Below, one piece after another: positions 34,450 through 45,500 of a stretch of DNA of 64,000 nt. The translations under genes were made by a program, and so were the position numbers. The notes beneath the pieces were generated by a model, which saw only the letters and a list, made by a program, of their open reading frames with translations, did not search any database and was not told the origin of the DNA. This DNA comes from Odoribacter sp. Z80 (GTDB taxonomy: Bacteria; Bacteroidota; Bacteroidia; Bacteroidales; Marinifilaceae), in NCBI RefSeq assembly GCF_009935865.1, contig NZ_QWEL01000003.1, positions 281,485 through 345,484 on the forward strand, read 5' to 3'. How positions within the stretch are numbered: position 1 is the stretch's first letter; every line of letters begins with the position of its first letter.

Positions 34450-36096
34450 ATGAAGACAAAGAAAATTTTAGTCATTGGCTTGGCAGTCCTCGCTATCACC
34501 TGTGGATTAACAGCGCTGAAAAATGATGATAAAAGTTTTGAAACCAGCAAACACCTGAACATTTATGCCACTCTCCTCAGAGATGTTAACATGTTCTATG
34601 TTGACGAAATCAACCCTGGAGATTTAGTCACTACAAGCATCCATTCCATGTTAAAATCCCTTGACCCTTATACGGTTTATTATCCGGAATCTGAAATGGA
34701 AGATGTCAAACTCATGACCACCGGAGAATATGCAGGTATTGGTTCTGTTATTAGTCAAAAAGGAGAAAATATCATCATTCGTGAACCTTACAAAAATTCT
34801 CCGGCTGCTAAAGCAGGTCTGCTCCCCGGCGATATTATACTGACCATAGACGGAAATTCCGTAAAAGGGAAAAAAATAGATGATGTCAGCGCTATGCTCA
34901 AAGGACAACCCGGAAAAGAAATTACCATTAAAGTTAAACGGGAATATCAGGACAAACCTTTGGAGAAAAAAGCCATCCGGGAGAAAATACAACTTCCGAG
35001 CGTTCCTTATTTCGGTATGGTAAATGACAGTATCGGCTATATTTACCTGACCAGTTTTACCGACAAGGCCGCTGCAGATGTCAGAAAAGGCATTATTGAA
35101 TTAAAAAATAAAGGAGCAAAAGCCATGATTCTCGACTTGAGAGGCAACTCAGGAGGATTACTGGACCAGGCCGTAGAAATCGTAAATTATTTTGTTCCCA
35201 AAGATTCAAAAGTAGTCAGCACCAAAGGAAAAATGAAGCAATGGGATAAAGAATATAATGCAGATAAAAATCCTATCGCTCCGGATATGCCGTTGGCTGT
35301 ACTGATTGACCGGGGCTCGGCCTCCGCCTCAGAAATTGTTTCCGGAGCCCTGCAAGACCTCGATAGGGCCGTTTTAATCGGCGAACGTTCCTTTGGCAAG
35401 GGTCTGGTTCAAACCGTAAGGGATCTGGCCTATAACACGAAATTAAAAGTTACTACGGCTAAATATTATATCCCCAGCGGTAGATGTATTCAAGCCTTAG
35501 ACTACTCTCACCGGAATCCGGATGGCAGTGTAGGTAAAGTGCCGGATTCCCTCATCACAGCTTATACAACTAAAAACGGAAGAAAAGTATACGATGGAGG
35601 AGGTATTACCCCGGACATTAAAATAGAGGAACCAGAATTTGCAAACATTACGAAACAGTTGGTAATCAAAGATATTACATTTGATTTTATTAATGACTAT
35701 GCACTTCGTCACCCCGAAATCGCTCCCATCGGACAATTTCAAATAACCGACGAAATTTACGATGAATTTAAAACCTATCTGAAAAATAAAAATTTCAGCT
35801 ATGAAACCGAATCCCAAAAGATGTTGGAAAAACTAATCAATACTGCTAAAAACGAAAAGTATTATGACAGCTCCAAAGAAGAAATCGAAAAGCTGAAAAA
35901 AGAATTTACCCATTCCATAGACCGTGACATGTCTTTATTCAAAGAAGAAATATCCCAATTCCTTGCAGAACAATTCATTCAGCGCTATTATTTCTTAGAA
36001 GGAGTCATAGAATATAAAGTTAAACATGACGAAGAGATAAATAAAGCAGTATCTATTCTATCCGATAAATCAGCATATGATAATATGTTGAAATAA
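34450..36096 (+). CDS. S41 family C-terminal processing peptidase
   Basis: A 548-residue CtpA/Prc-type periplasmic protease. It has an N-terminal signal or anchor helix (ILVIGLAVLAITCGLTAL) and a PDZ domain ~85-170 (GIGSVISQKGENIIIREP, AGLLPGDIILTIDG). In the peptidase core the catalytic serine is in DRGSASASEIVSG (~290) and the lysine in GERSFGKGLVQT (~315). A helical C-terminal tail follows. It probably trims envelope proteins or controls murein hydrolases. It ends at a strong terminator. Confidence 0.93.
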   Translation: MKTKKILVIGLAVLAITCGLTALKNDDKSFETSKHLNIYATLLRDVNMFYVDEINPGDLVTTSIHSMLKSLDPYTVYYPESEMEDVKLMTTGEYAGIGSVISQKGENIIIREPYKNSPAAKAGLLPGDIILTIDGNSVKGKKIDDVSAMLKGQPGKEITIKVKREYQDKPLEKKAIREKIQLPSVPYFGMVNDSIGYIYLTSFTDKAAADVRKGIIELKNKGAKAMILDLRGNSGGLLDQAVEIVNYFVPKDSKVVSTKGKMKQWDKEYNADKNPIAPDMPLAVLIDRGSASASEIVSGALQDLDRAVLIGERSFGKGLVQTVRDLAYNTKLKVTTAKYYIPSGRCIQALDYSHRNPDGSVGKVPDSLITAYTTKNGRKVYDGGGITPDIKIEEPEFANITKQLVIKDITFDFINDYALRHPEIAPIGQFQITDEIYDEFKTYLKNKNFSYETESQKMLEKLINTAKNEKYYDSSKEEIEKLKKEFTHSIDRDMSLFKEEISQFLAEQFIQRYYFLEGVIEYKVKHDEEINKAVSILSDKSAYDNMLK

Positions 36097-36113
36097 ATTT
36101 TAAATAATACCTC

Positions 36114-36149
36114 AAAAAGCCCTAAAATAGATCTATTTTAGGGCTTTTT
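36114..36149. terminator. Bidirectional terminator between S41 protease and uvrC
   Basis: A perfect 36-base palindrome (36114-36149) flanked by A and T runs. Confidence 0.92.
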
Positions 36150-36200
36150 AGTATAGCGTTCGGAGATGACAAGCCATTAAAGCGCTGACAGGCATCCCAG

Positions 36201-38009
36201 TCATTCTACAGAACCATGGAAATAATTATAAACCAACTCAGCTCTTTTCGTACCTATAATCTTTGCCAATTCCGGAATAGATTGTTTCATGATATTTTCT
36301 ACTGACTTAAATTCCTGTAAAAGAGATATTTCAGTATTATTACCTATGCCTTTAATTTGAGAAATCACACTGTTAATTTGATTTTTTTCTCTCAATCTGC
36401 GATGAAAAGTAATACCAAAACGATGGGCTTCGTCGCGTATATGCATTAAAGTCTTCAATGCCACTGAATTTTTAGCCAAGAGATAAGGTTGCTGATCTTC
36501 CGGAAAATAAATTTCCTCCATTTGTTTAGCTAATCCCAAAATAGATACTTTACCATACAAGCCCAATTTTTTCAAGCTATTGACAGCAGAATGCAATTGT
36601 CCCTTCCCGCCGTCAATCACAATCAAATTGGTCAACTCCAACCCTTCATCCAATACTCTCCGGTATCGTCTGTAAATGATTTCCTCCATAGAAGCAAAAT
36701 CATCAGCTCCAATCACTGTCTTCACGTGGAACTTCCGGTATTCCCTTTTCGCCGGTTTTCCATCCAGAAAAACCACACAGGAAGCAACCGGATTAGTTCC
36801 CTGAATATTCGAATTATCAAAACACTCAATTCGGTGAGGCAATTCTGGTAATTTCAGCTCTAACTTAATGGTTTTCAGTAAATTAAATGTATTATTCTCC
36901 TTTGTTTTAGTAGAGCGTTGCCGTTCCCGATCCAAACGAAAATAAGAAGCATTTCTTTCTGATAACTCCAGCAACTGTTTTTTATCACCACGTTGAGGAA
37001 CTACATAATCAATCCCTTCCAATTGAATATCCGGATAAAACGGCACAATGATTTCTTTTGAATGGCTATCCATCATTTGCCGGATTTCATAAATAGCAAA
37101 AGCCAGCAAAGATTCTTTTTCTTCTTCTATCTTTTTTTCCAGTTCGACCGTATGTACCTGAACCACTGCTCCGTGTAAAATACGCAAATAATTAATATAA
37201 GCATATTTTTCATCTTCAGTATAAGAAAATACATCTGTATCACTTATCGTCGTGCGTACAATGGTTGATTTAGCCTGATAGTTTTTAACTGCCTGCAAAG
37301 CCTCTTTCATCAAATTGGCCTCTTCAAATTTTAAAGAATTGGCATAAAAAATCATTTTTGCCGTCATTGCTTCAATCACAGAAGATAAATTTCCCTTCAG
37401 AATATTTCGGATCTGAACAATGTACTCATCGTATTCAAGTTGCCCTATTCTTCCTACACAGGGTGCCTTACAATTCCCGATATGATATTCCAGGCAAACT
37501 TTAAATTTACCTACCTGAATTGCTTTCTCATTCAAAGCCAGGTTACATGTCCGCAATTTAAATAAGGATTTAATCAAATTAATCAATACATGGGCAAACT
37601 TCCCGGAAGTATAAGGTCCAAAATATTCAGAGCCGTCACGAATATAGCGGCGGGTAATAAAAACCCTGGGAAAAGGCTCTTTCTTGATACAAATCCAAGG
37701 ATAACTTTTATCGTCTTTCAATAAAATATTATACTTGGGTTTATACTTTTTAATCAGATTATTCTCCAATAAAAGCGCATCCTGCTCACTGTTTACCACA
37801 ATATATCGTAAATCAGCTATTTTATTGACCAATAAATGGGTTTTACTGGATTGATTACTTTTATTTAAATATGATAATACTCTTTTTTTCAGATTTTTAG
37901 CCTTACCTATATATATTATCACTCCCGAACTATCAAAGTATTGATAAACTCCGGGGTTATCAGGCAATTCATTTACTTTCTTTCTTAGGTATTCATCATA
38001 AAGGGCCAT
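36201..38009 (-). CDS. uvrC: Excinuclease ABC subunit C
   Basis: UvrC makes both incisions in nucleotide excision repair. From the ATG at 38009 it is 602 residues (MALYDEYLRKKVNELPDNPG). The longer frame to 38060 would overlap ade. The GIY-YIG nuclease domain is at ~17-95 (GVYQYFDSSGVIIYIGKAKNL cut as GVYQYF and IYIGKAKNLKKR). The CxC-type region LEYHIGNCKAPCVG and an RNase H-like C-terminal nuclease (IECFDNSNIQGTNPVAS, VIDGGKGQLHSA) follow, then the HhH end. Last gene of the leftward block. Confidence 0.95.
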   Translation of the reverse strand: MALYDEYLRKKVNELPDNPGVYQYFDSSGVIIYIGKAKNLKKRVLSYLNKSNQSSKTHLLVNKIADLRYIVVNSEQDALLLENNLIKKYKPKYNILLKDDKSYPWICIKKEPFPRVFITRRYIRDGSEYFGPYTSGKFAHVLINLIKSLFKLRTCNLALNEKAIQVGKFKVCLEYHIGNCKAPCVGRIGQLEYDEYIVQIRNILKGNLSSVIEAMTAKMIFYANSLKFEEANLMKEALQAVKNYQAKSTIVRTTISDTDVFSYTEDEKYAYINYLRILHGAVVQVHTVELEKKIEEEKESLLAFAIYEIRQMMDSHSKEIIVPFYPDIQLEGIDYVVPQRGDKKQLLELSERNASYFRLDRERQRSTKTKENNTFNLLKTIKLELKLPELPHRIECFDNSNIQGTNPVASCVVFLDGKPAKREYRKFHVKTVIGADDFASMEEIIYRRYRRVLDEGLELTNLIVIDGGKGQLHSAVNSLKKLGLYGKVSILGLAKQMEEIYFPEDQQPYLLAKNSVALKTLMHIRDEAHRFGITFHRRLREKNQINSVISQIKGIGNNTEISLLQEFKSVENIMKQSIPELAKIIGTKRAELVYNYFHGSVE

Positions 38010-38025
38010 ATCAGAACATAAATCA

Positions 38026-39654
38026 TTATTCAGAAATAAAATTAAACCTACTAAATTCAAATAATCCCCTTTCGCCTATCTTTAACTCAGGAATAACAAT
38101 GAGAGCCATAAAAGACAAAGTCATAAACGGTGATTCAAGCGGGCATCCCATCTGCTTCAAACGATTCTGAATTTTTTTCCATTGCTCTGCAATTTCTATC
38201 CCTCCTTTATTTGTCATAATTCCTCCTATAGGTAAAGGTAATATTTCTTTTTCTCCTTTATCTGCTATACAAATACCTCCTTTTTGGAGAATAATCGTAT
38301 TTACTGCATCGAGCAAATCAGAATCATTTGTTCCAACAGCAATTATATTATGAGAATCATGGGAAATACTACTGGCCATCGCTCCTCTTTTTAAACCCAT
38401 ACCATGAATAAAAGCTATTTGAGGCTGTTTATTTTCATATCTGTTTATATAGATGATCTTTAGTATATCCTTTTTTGTATCAGATTGAAAATTCTCATAA
38501 GAAGAGATCGGAAAAACGATTTTCTCCGTAATTAACTCATTCGGGAGGACCTTCATACAAACTAATTCTTTTTCATTTACCTTTTTCTGTATCTGGGAAG
38601 CCGTAATCATGTCATGATGAAAACAATTTAAATTTTCGCATATTAAATTTTCTGTATTACTCTCCGGAAATGGAGACTGTATATTGAAATTTTCTTTGCC
38701 ATTTACATAAACTGACAAGACTTCAAACGATTTTAAATCCCGAAATATAACGAAATCAGCTGCATTTCCCACTTGTAGACTTCCGACTTTTAACTGATAA
38801 TGCTCAATAGGATTTAAACAAGCTATCTTTAAAACATCAAACAAATCATACCCATCTGAAATAGCTCTTCTTACTATTTTATCAATATGGCCAAATTCTA
38901 ATAAATTATCCGGATGAGAGTCATCTGTACAGAACATAACATCGTTAGGATAGAGAGCTATTAACTCTTTTAAGGCTTCATAATTTCTGGCAGCACTTCC
39001 TTCCCGAATCAACACTTTCATTCCGTACTGAATTTTCTCTTTCGCTTCTTCTATTGTAGTACATTCATGGTCTGTCGTGATTCCGGCAGATATATACTTT
39101 TTCAAATGATCACCTCTCAAAGCGGGAGCATGACCATCAACAGGCAGATGATATTCTTGAGCAAGCCGAATTTTTCGTATGACCTCCGGATCATCAAAAA
39201 TAACTCCCGGTACATTCATCATTTCCGAAAGTCCTACAAAAGAATGATCCTTCAATAATCCTTCAACATCGGAAGAAGTAATCTGAGCTCCTGTCGCATC
39301 AAAAGAAGATGATGGCACGCAAGAAGGAATGGTGAAAAATATTTTTAGAAGGGAATTTTTACTGTGTTCTATCATGAATTCTATTCCTTGCCTACCCAAG
39401 ACATTAGCTATTTCATGCGGATCTGTAATGACAGAGACAGTCCCCTTTTGTATAACTATTTTAGAAAACTCTTCAGGCAATAACATAGAGCTTTCAATAT
39501 GCACATGGGCATCTATGAATCCAGGAGAAATAAAACTATCGTAGATGTTGCTATTTTCTTCTATAGATTGAATGATTCCTCCTTCAACATTAATCACACC
39601 CGGATATATTTTGCGATTTACAACATCTACAATATTTCCTTCTATACGTGTCAT
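38026..39654 (-). CDS. ade: Adenine deaminase
   Basis: Converts adenine to hypoxanthine and ammonia in purine salvage. From ATG 39654 (MTRIEGNIVDVVNRKIYPG) it is 542 residues. It is an amidohydrolase with the metal motif GFIDAHVHIESSMLLP, DPHEIANVLG, DGHAPALRG, TDHECTTIEEA and CTDDSHPDNL. The C-terminal subdomain is the adenine deaminase type. The frame extends to 39711, but the shorter start matches the family. Follows mnmG across a gap that holds parS. Confidence 0.94.
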   Translation of the reverse strand: MTRIEGNIVDVVNRKIYPGVINVEGGIIQSIEENSNIYDSFISPGFIDAHVHIESSMLLPEEFSKIVIQKGTVSVITDPHEIANVLGRQGIEFMIEHSKNSLLKIFFTIPSCVPSSSFDATGAQITSSDVEGLLKDHSFVGLSEMMNVPGVIFDDPEVIRKIRLAQEYHLPVDGHAPALRGDHLKKYISAGITTDHECTTIEEAKEKIQYGMKVLIREGSAARNYEALKELIALYPNDVMFCTDDSHPDNLLEFGHIDKIVRRAISDGYDLFDVLKIACLNPIEHYQLKVGSLQVGNAADFVIFRDLKSFEVLSVYVNGKENFNIQSPFPESNTENLICENLNCFHHDMITASQIQKKVNEKELVCMKVLPNELITEKIVFPISSYENFQSDTKKDILKIIYINRYENKQPQIAFIHGMGLKRGAMASSISHDSHNIIAVGTNDSDLLDAVNTIILQKGGICIADKGEKEILPLPIGGIMTNKGGIEIAEQWKKIQNRLKQMGCPLESPFMTLSFMALIVIPELKIGERGLFEFSRFNFISE

Positions 39655-39717
39655 GCCATCAGATTTTTTTTGTGAAAAATAAATTAACCTCAAAAGAGGT
39701 CTTCGCAACATATTGAA

Positions 39718-39733
39718 TGTTCCACGTGAAACA
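39718..39733. other. parS centromere site
   Basis: TGTTCCACGTGAAACA matches the near-universal ParB-binding consensus TGTTnCACGTGAAACA at every defined position. It lies between mnmG and ade, outside coding sequence. parS sites cluster close to replication origins, and the probable oriC is 10.4 kb away. Confidence 0.9.
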
Positions 39734-39773
39734 ATGTTAATTCATTTGAAAGAAAAATAGCAATAAATGCAGA

Positions 39774-41657
39774 TTATCTCCCCATCAAAATCAAAAGAAC
39801 ATTTATATCAGCGGGAGAAACACCACTTATACGTGAAGCCTGCCCTATAGTTCGGGGCTGTATTTTCGATAATTTTTGCCGAGCTTCTATAGAAAGATTT
39901 GTTAGCTCTTCATAATTAAATTTCCCCGCTATAACCAAATTCTCCAAACGGGAAAGTTTATCAGCTAACACCCGTTCACGCTCTATATATCCCGAATATT
40001 TTATACAAATTTCAGCAGCTTCTAAAATTTCCAAACGAATTTTATTCTCTTCAATAAAACCATTTAAAACAGGAAGCAAATCCCTCAATTGCTGAAGAGT
40101 TACTAAAGGTCGATTAAGAACCTCTATCAATTTCATTCCCTGACGCAAAGGTGTCAATTGCAAAGAAACTAACAGAGGATTTACTACCTCAGCTTTAACA
40201 CTACAATTCCTTATAAAATCAATTAAACTATCTCTTAGTTTTAATTTATCTAAATAAATATTATGTCTATTTCTATTAACTAATCCTATTTTAAATCCTA
40301 TGGGAGTCAAGCGCATATCTGCATCATCCTGACGAAGTAAAATACGATATTCGGCCCGGGAAGTAAACATTCTATAAGGTTCATCTACTCCCTTCGTCAC
40401 CAAATCATCTATTAAAACCCCGATATAGGCTTCATCTCTGCCCAATATAAACTCCTCTTCATCCCTGACAGAAAGGTGGGCATTAATCCCAGCCATTAAC
40501 CCTTGAGCAGCGGCTTCTTCATAACCGGTCGTTCCATTGATTTGTCCCGCAAAATAAAGCCCCTTAATTTGTTTGGTCTCTAAAGTATGATAAAGCTGGG
40601 TCGGCGGAAAATAATCGTATTCAATAGCATAACCCGGCCTGTAAATTCTAACATTCTCAAACCCCTCTATGCATCGCAACCCCTTTAATTGTACTTCCCA
40701 AGGCAAAGAAGAAGAAAAGCCATTCAGATAATACTCCGTAGTATGTTCTCCTTCCGGTTCCAAAAATAAATGATGGCTTGTGCGTTCAGCAAAGGTATGT
40801 AGTTTTGTTTCAATACTGGGACAATAACGGGGCCCTATGCTCTGAATCGTACCATTGAACAACGGACTGTCTTCAAAACCTTCTCTCAAAACTGCATGGA
40901 CTCTTTCGTTGGTATAAGCCATATAACAGGGCCGGTGAACCAGATTATTCGTATAATCAAAATGAATAAAAGAAAACCGATGAAAATCATTTTCACCATC
41001 CTGAACAGTCAATTTAGAAAAGTCAATACTTCGTCCGTCAATACGAACAGGTGTACCGGTCTTCATGCGCCCTGTTTCAAATCCTAAATTCTTCAATTGG
41101 GCCGTAATACCATAAGATGCAGGTTCTGAAATCCTGCCCCCCGGAAAACTTACGCGCCCGATATGCATCAAACCATTCAAAAAGGTACCGTTAGTCAATA
41201 TCACCCGCTTTGCCCGGAAAACTGCTCCAAAAGAAGTCTTTACTCCTTTCACCTGTTGTCCTTCTATAAGAAGTTCCGTCACATCATCCTGCCACATATC
41301 CAACCCTTCAGTATGCTCCAGAATATGACGCCAGTTTGAAGAAAACTGCATCCGGTCGCATTGGGCACGAGGACTCCACATCGCAGGTCCCTTGGATAAA
41401 TTCAACATCCTGAATTGAATAGAACTCTGGTCTGTCACAATTCCACTCATTCCACCCAAAGCATCTATTTCCCTTACAATTTGCCCTTTGGCAATACCTC
41501 CGATAGCCGGATTACATGACATCTGCGCTATCTTATTCATATCCAAAGTAATCAACAAAGTATGGGAACCCAAATGAGCAGCAGCACAAGCAGCTTCACA
41601 ACCGGCATGTCCCGCCCCTACAACAATTACATCATAATCAGGTAACAGATTTGCCAT
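39774..41657 (-). CDS. mnmG: tRNA uridine-5-carboxymethylaminomethyl modification enzyme MnmG
   Basis: With MnmE, this FAD protein (627 residues) installs cmnm5 at wobble U34 of several tRNAs. The dinucleotide-binding loop is VIVVGAGHAGCEAACAAAHLG at ~10-30 (cut as VVGAGHAGCEA). MSCNPAIGGIAKGQIVREID, the FAD motif GLYFAGQINGTTGYEEAA, and the C-terminal MnmE-binding helical domain are present. mnmG (gidA) is an old marker of origin-proximal DNA. One base separates it from ybeY. Confidence 0.96.
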   Translation of the reverse strand: MANLLPDYDVIVVGAGHAGCEAACAAAHLGSHTLLITLDMNKIAQMSCNPAIGGIAKGQIVREIDALGGMSGIVTDQSSIQFRMLNLSKGPAMWSPRAQCDRMQFSSNWRHILEHTEGLDMWQDDVTELLIEGQQVKGVKTSFGAVFRAKRVILTNGTFLNGLMHIGRVSFPGGRISEPASYGITAQLKNLGFETGRMKTGTPVRIDGRSIDFSKLTVQDGENDFHRFSFIHFDYTNNLVHRPCYMAYTNERVHAVLREGFEDSPLFNGTIQSIGPRYCPSIETKLHTFAERTSHHLFLEPEGEHTTEYYLNGFSSSLPWEVQLKGLRCIEGFENVRIYRPGYAIEYDYFPPTQLYHTLETKQIKGLYFAGQINGTTGYEEAAAQGLMAGINAHLSVRDEEEFILGRDEAYIGVLIDDLVTKGVDEPYRMFTSRAEYRILLRQDDADMRLTPIGFKIGLVNRNRHNIYLDKLKLRDSLIDFIRNCSVKAEVVNPLLVSLQLTPLRQGMKLIEVLNRPLVTLQQLRDLLPVLNGFIEENKIRLEILEAAEICIKYSGYIERERVLADKLSRLENLVIAGKFNYEELTNLSIEARQKLSKIQPRTIGQASRISGVSPADINVLLILMGR

Positions 41658-41658
41658 T

Positions 41659-42090
41659 TTAAGCGATTTTAAGAAGATCTAAGCATATATTTTCATTCAA
41701 ACGCATTTCCTTACTGTCCGCATCCGTTTTATCCTTAAAACCGATTAAATGAAGTACGGAATGGCAAAGTACCCTATAAAATTCATTTTCAAACGTAGTA
41801 GCAAACATCATTGAATTGGAATGGACCGTGTCAAGACTAATAAAAACATCTCCGGACAAAACATCTCCTTCTACATAATCAAAAGTAATGACATCCGTAT
41901 AATAATCATGTTTCAGATATTGTCTGTTTACAGAAAGGATATATTCATCATCACAAAAAATAAAATTTATTGTTCCGAGTGATTTGTGATAATAACCCGC
42001 TATTCTTTCCAGCCATTTGCAAATAAATACATCCGAAAAAAAAGAAGGATATTCTACGTTGCCTTCTTTAAAGAACAATATCTCTTTCAT
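41659..42090 (-). CDS. ybeY: Endoribonuclease YbeY (rRNA maturation)
   Basis: A 143-residue YbeY with NRQYLKHDYYTDVITFDY and the metal-site helix FYRVLCHSVLHLIGFKDKT. Two of the three histidines of HGxxHLxGxDH are present. The third is replaced, leaving KDKT; to my knowledge this is common in Bacteroidetes YbeY. It acts in 16S rRNA 3' processing and ribosome quality control. Inside the leftward block, 26 bases after the HATPase gene. Confidence 0.9.
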   Translation of the reverse strand: MKEILFFKEGNVEYPSFFSDVFICKWLERIAGYYHKSLGTINFIFCDDEYILSVNRQYLKHDYYTDVITFDYVEGDVLSGDVFISLDTVHSNSMMFATTFENEFYRVLCHSVLHLIGFKDKTDADSKEMRLNENICLDLLKIA

Positions 42091-42116
42091 ATCAACTTAG
42101 CACACAATTAATTACT

Positions 42117-42515
42117 TTATAAATCAAAAATCAACGTTACTGAAGCACCGTTATTTTCAAAAATCAGATTATCCGACAAAGTATGCATAAGATAAAGTCC
42201 ATGACCACACACTTTATTTAAATCGTTCGGTAAAGTAGGATCAGGAATATTCGTATAATCAAATCCTTCTCCTTCATCTTTTACAGTTACCCTAAATTGA
42301 TTTTCCAACTTTTCAGCACTCACTATTACCATTTTATCCGGATCCCGTTTATTTCCCGATAAAATAGCATTATTTACAGCCTCAATCACTGATAAACTAA
42401 TCCTCCCAAACAATTCATCAGACAATTGAAAATAGCTTACAAATTTCTCTATGAAATTTTCAATTTTTACAATATTGCAAATTTCAGAAGATACCGAAAT
42501 TTCTAATTTATTCAT
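42117..42515 (-). CDS. RsbW-like ATP-binding protein (HATPase_c)
   Basis: A 132-residue stand-alone GHKL ATPase of the anti-sigma/serine kinase type. It shows the N box ISLSVIEAVNNAILSGNK, the G1 box VKDEGEGFDY, and HGLYLMHTLSDNL. The start is ATG 42515; a TTG at 42521 is an alternative. No sigma factor or anti-anti-sigma gene is nearby, so its partner is unknown. It overlaps the 3' end of the upstream membrane protein gene by 8 bases. Confidence 0.85.
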   Translation of the reverse strand: MNKLEISVSSEICNIVKIENFIEKFVSYFQLSDELFGRISLSVIEAVNNAILSGNKRDPDKMVIVSAEKLENQFRVTVKDEGEGFDYTNIPDPTLPNDLNKVCGHGLYLMHTLSDNLIFENNGASVTLIFDL

Positions 42516-45500
42516 TACCAAGCTTTATATAATAATTATTATAGAGAATTTTAAAATAAGTATTTAATTTTAAATCGGTTTTTTGAAAATCAGTTTTTAT
42601 CAAAGTATTCTTTTTTCTGTTATGAAAGAAAATCTCAGGACGCTCATAAAGAAAATCTTTTGCCGTTTCCGCCCTTCTTTTCTCTTCATATTCCTCTTTC
42701 TCTTTGGAAGCTTTTTCAGACATTAACAATTTATTAAATATCTGGTTGTTCCGTTCAATCAAACGGCCTGATAAAGAGTAATTGGCAATATCACGGATAT
42801 TTTCTTCCAATAATTGATTAATTTCATTCAATAATTGTTTTTCCTGATTAGACATAGAACCGGACCGTGAAATAAAGTCATTCAGACTTTTTCTGAAAAG
42901 TTCGTTCTGTCTGATTATATTACTGATTCCTTCCTGTAAAGGTTTTCCTTTCTCTCCTTTTTTCATCCGGGAAATAAGCTCCTGAAGTTGATTCTTCAAG
43001 CCATTCTGACTGTCTTTTAAACGGTCGTAGCCCTCCGAAGGATTTTCTTTTCCATTGCCTTTTTTCTGTTTACCCCCCTGGCCATTCTTATTACTTGATG
43101 GCTCTTGCCGGGCTTTTTGTAAAGCATCGGTCAGAGTTAAAGCCATGTCATTCAAATAAGTAACAATATATTGCTGCTCCCTGGCCAAATCACTCCGTTT
43201 GTTATCCTGTATATACTGAGGTAGTAAATTGAATTTAACTTCAATATCATAAAATTTCTGGCTTAATAAAGAAGCCAGTGATAAATTCGACTTCGCCAAT
43301 TCAGATAAACTATCTTTTACAATTTTATATTCCTGACGCTTTAAATCCTGTAACCGCCCCAATTCATTATATTTTAAACTCTGGGACTCAACCTCCGGAA
43401 ATTGTTTTAATAAATCCTCCTGGGTCAATGAAATGATTAAAATATTTTGAATGATGAGTTCAACCTGGTTTTCAGGCAAAGATTTATCCATAAAATTTTG
43501 ATTCTTTTGCTGTTCCAGTTTCTCAGAAAGATTTTCCATATCTTTCCGGATCTCTTCCGATAAATCTTTATTTTTTTTATGGTCTGCAACATTTTGATGT
43601 TGTTCATCCAGTTTCCGGTCCAAATCTCCGAATTCTTTTTTTAAATCATTCAGAGAATAAGGTTCATCCAATTCCTGATTTTGCTTTAACAAATGCTCAT
43701 AATTCTCCTTTATCTTATTCAAGTCGTTTTGAAGTGATTTGCCGGCATGCGACAAAGAGTCCCGGGAAACGGATTTATCCTGGGTCATCTCTTCCCATTT
43801 TTTCTGGGCAACTTTTAATTGATTTAACTGTTGAGAAATCAAATCATGCTGTTCTTCTATCTGAAAACGTTTCAACAATTCAATATTACGGTCTAATTTT
43901 TCACTCATCTGGTCAAAGGACAACTTCATTTTTTCATCCATATTTTTGAACTTCTCCTTTGAAAATTCTTCAGACAATTCAGAAAACTCTTTTAACAGAT
44001 TTTTCATTTCATCATCCATAATCTTGTCCAGCAAATCCTGAATCTGCTGTTGTTTCTCAAGTAATACACTATCTTGTCCTGTAAAACTCGTATTTAAATC
44101 AGATTTTTTCCAATTTTCTTCTTTAACGGTATTCAGTAATTTTTCCAGTTTATTCTTTTTCTCTATGATATCTTTGGCCATTTGCTGCTTTTCCCAACCT
44201 TCTTCATTATCTTCTAACATTTTCCTTTGTAAATCCTTTACTCCCTTCACAATTTCCTGGGCCAATTGCTTCGCTTCATTCAAAGCTGAATTAGTGGAAA
44301 CATTAGCTTCCGTATTGTAATCAAATATCGTATTCAGGTCAGGTATCTCATAGGTTTTATGCTCAGAACGGGTACTTTTCGGACCGGATATATTATCATT
44401 ATCAAATATTTCAAAAAAATAGGACACCTCGGATTTATCCATCCCGCCAAATTCAGCAAAATCAAAACTGAAATAAAATTCCTGAGTATTCGTATTTTTA
44501 GCTATATTTATCGGAACGACAGTGTATGCCGCATGGTGAACGGAATAATTGAACCGAAGATCGGTAAATCCGTAATCATCTGTAATCACTCCGTAAAAGT
44601 AATGCAGAGAACTACGCATAGAATCCTGAACTTCGGTCACTTGAATACCCGGATATAAATCCGGTATACAAACTACATTGAAACTAAGCAGACTTTTTCT
44701 CTTAAAATGAACGTTAGAACCATATAAAGTATATTCCCCCGATTGGCGAACATTCAGGGAAAAATCGGCCGAAGAACGATTCTTCAAAGAAAGAGAAAAA
44801 TTCCGTCCTTTCCCCTCCAGATAAAGAGAATCCAAATCAGCACAATTCAACTCAAATTTCAGGGTAGATCCAAAAAGAACCCTGAAATCCACAATATTTT
44901 TCAAGATTTCAGACCGAAGAGCCGTATAAGCTGGAGGAGTATAAATAACTTTATAATCAGTAATAACAGGAGTGGGAAGAACTTTAATTTCATACGTTTC
45001 ACTCTGTTGCTCAAGGGCTTTGAAACAAAATTTCAAATCATTGTTCAGCACCTCAAAGGAATAAACAAAAACAGAATCTTGCCTGGTCATCAAAAATTCA
45101 CCCCCACCCAGACAAATAAAAACATGTTCCACTTCTTGATTTTCACTCTGTACCTGAAGTTTTAAAGAGATACCTTTTCCGTACTCCACTTCCAAATTTT
45201 CATTCTGTAAAATAAATTGAACATGACGAGGCGGAATACCAGGTGACTCATAATTCCGTAAACTATCAAATTGGGCAGTAAGAAATGAAAAATGAAAAAA
45301 AACAAGAATAAGTATTCCGATAAAAAAAAACAAACTCCGCCGGAAAAGCTTACCCGGAAATTTCAAAAATATACCCTGTTTTCCTAAAGAATCATATTTC
45401 TGTATGAAAGCTGCTTCCTTCAATTGCTCGTTTCCGGGAAAATCATCTTTGTGAAATGCCAGATGATAAACAGAAATTAAAATATCCGATTTTGTTATTA

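Noticed and set aside
36720..36735. Second parS-like site around CACGTG in uvrC
   Set aside because: Only the central hexamer and part of the right arm match; the left arm does not fit the consensus.
38010..38060. Longer uvrC start at 38060
   Set aside because: It would overlap ade by 35 bases and adds residues not seen in UvrC; MALYDEYLRKK at 38009 fits.
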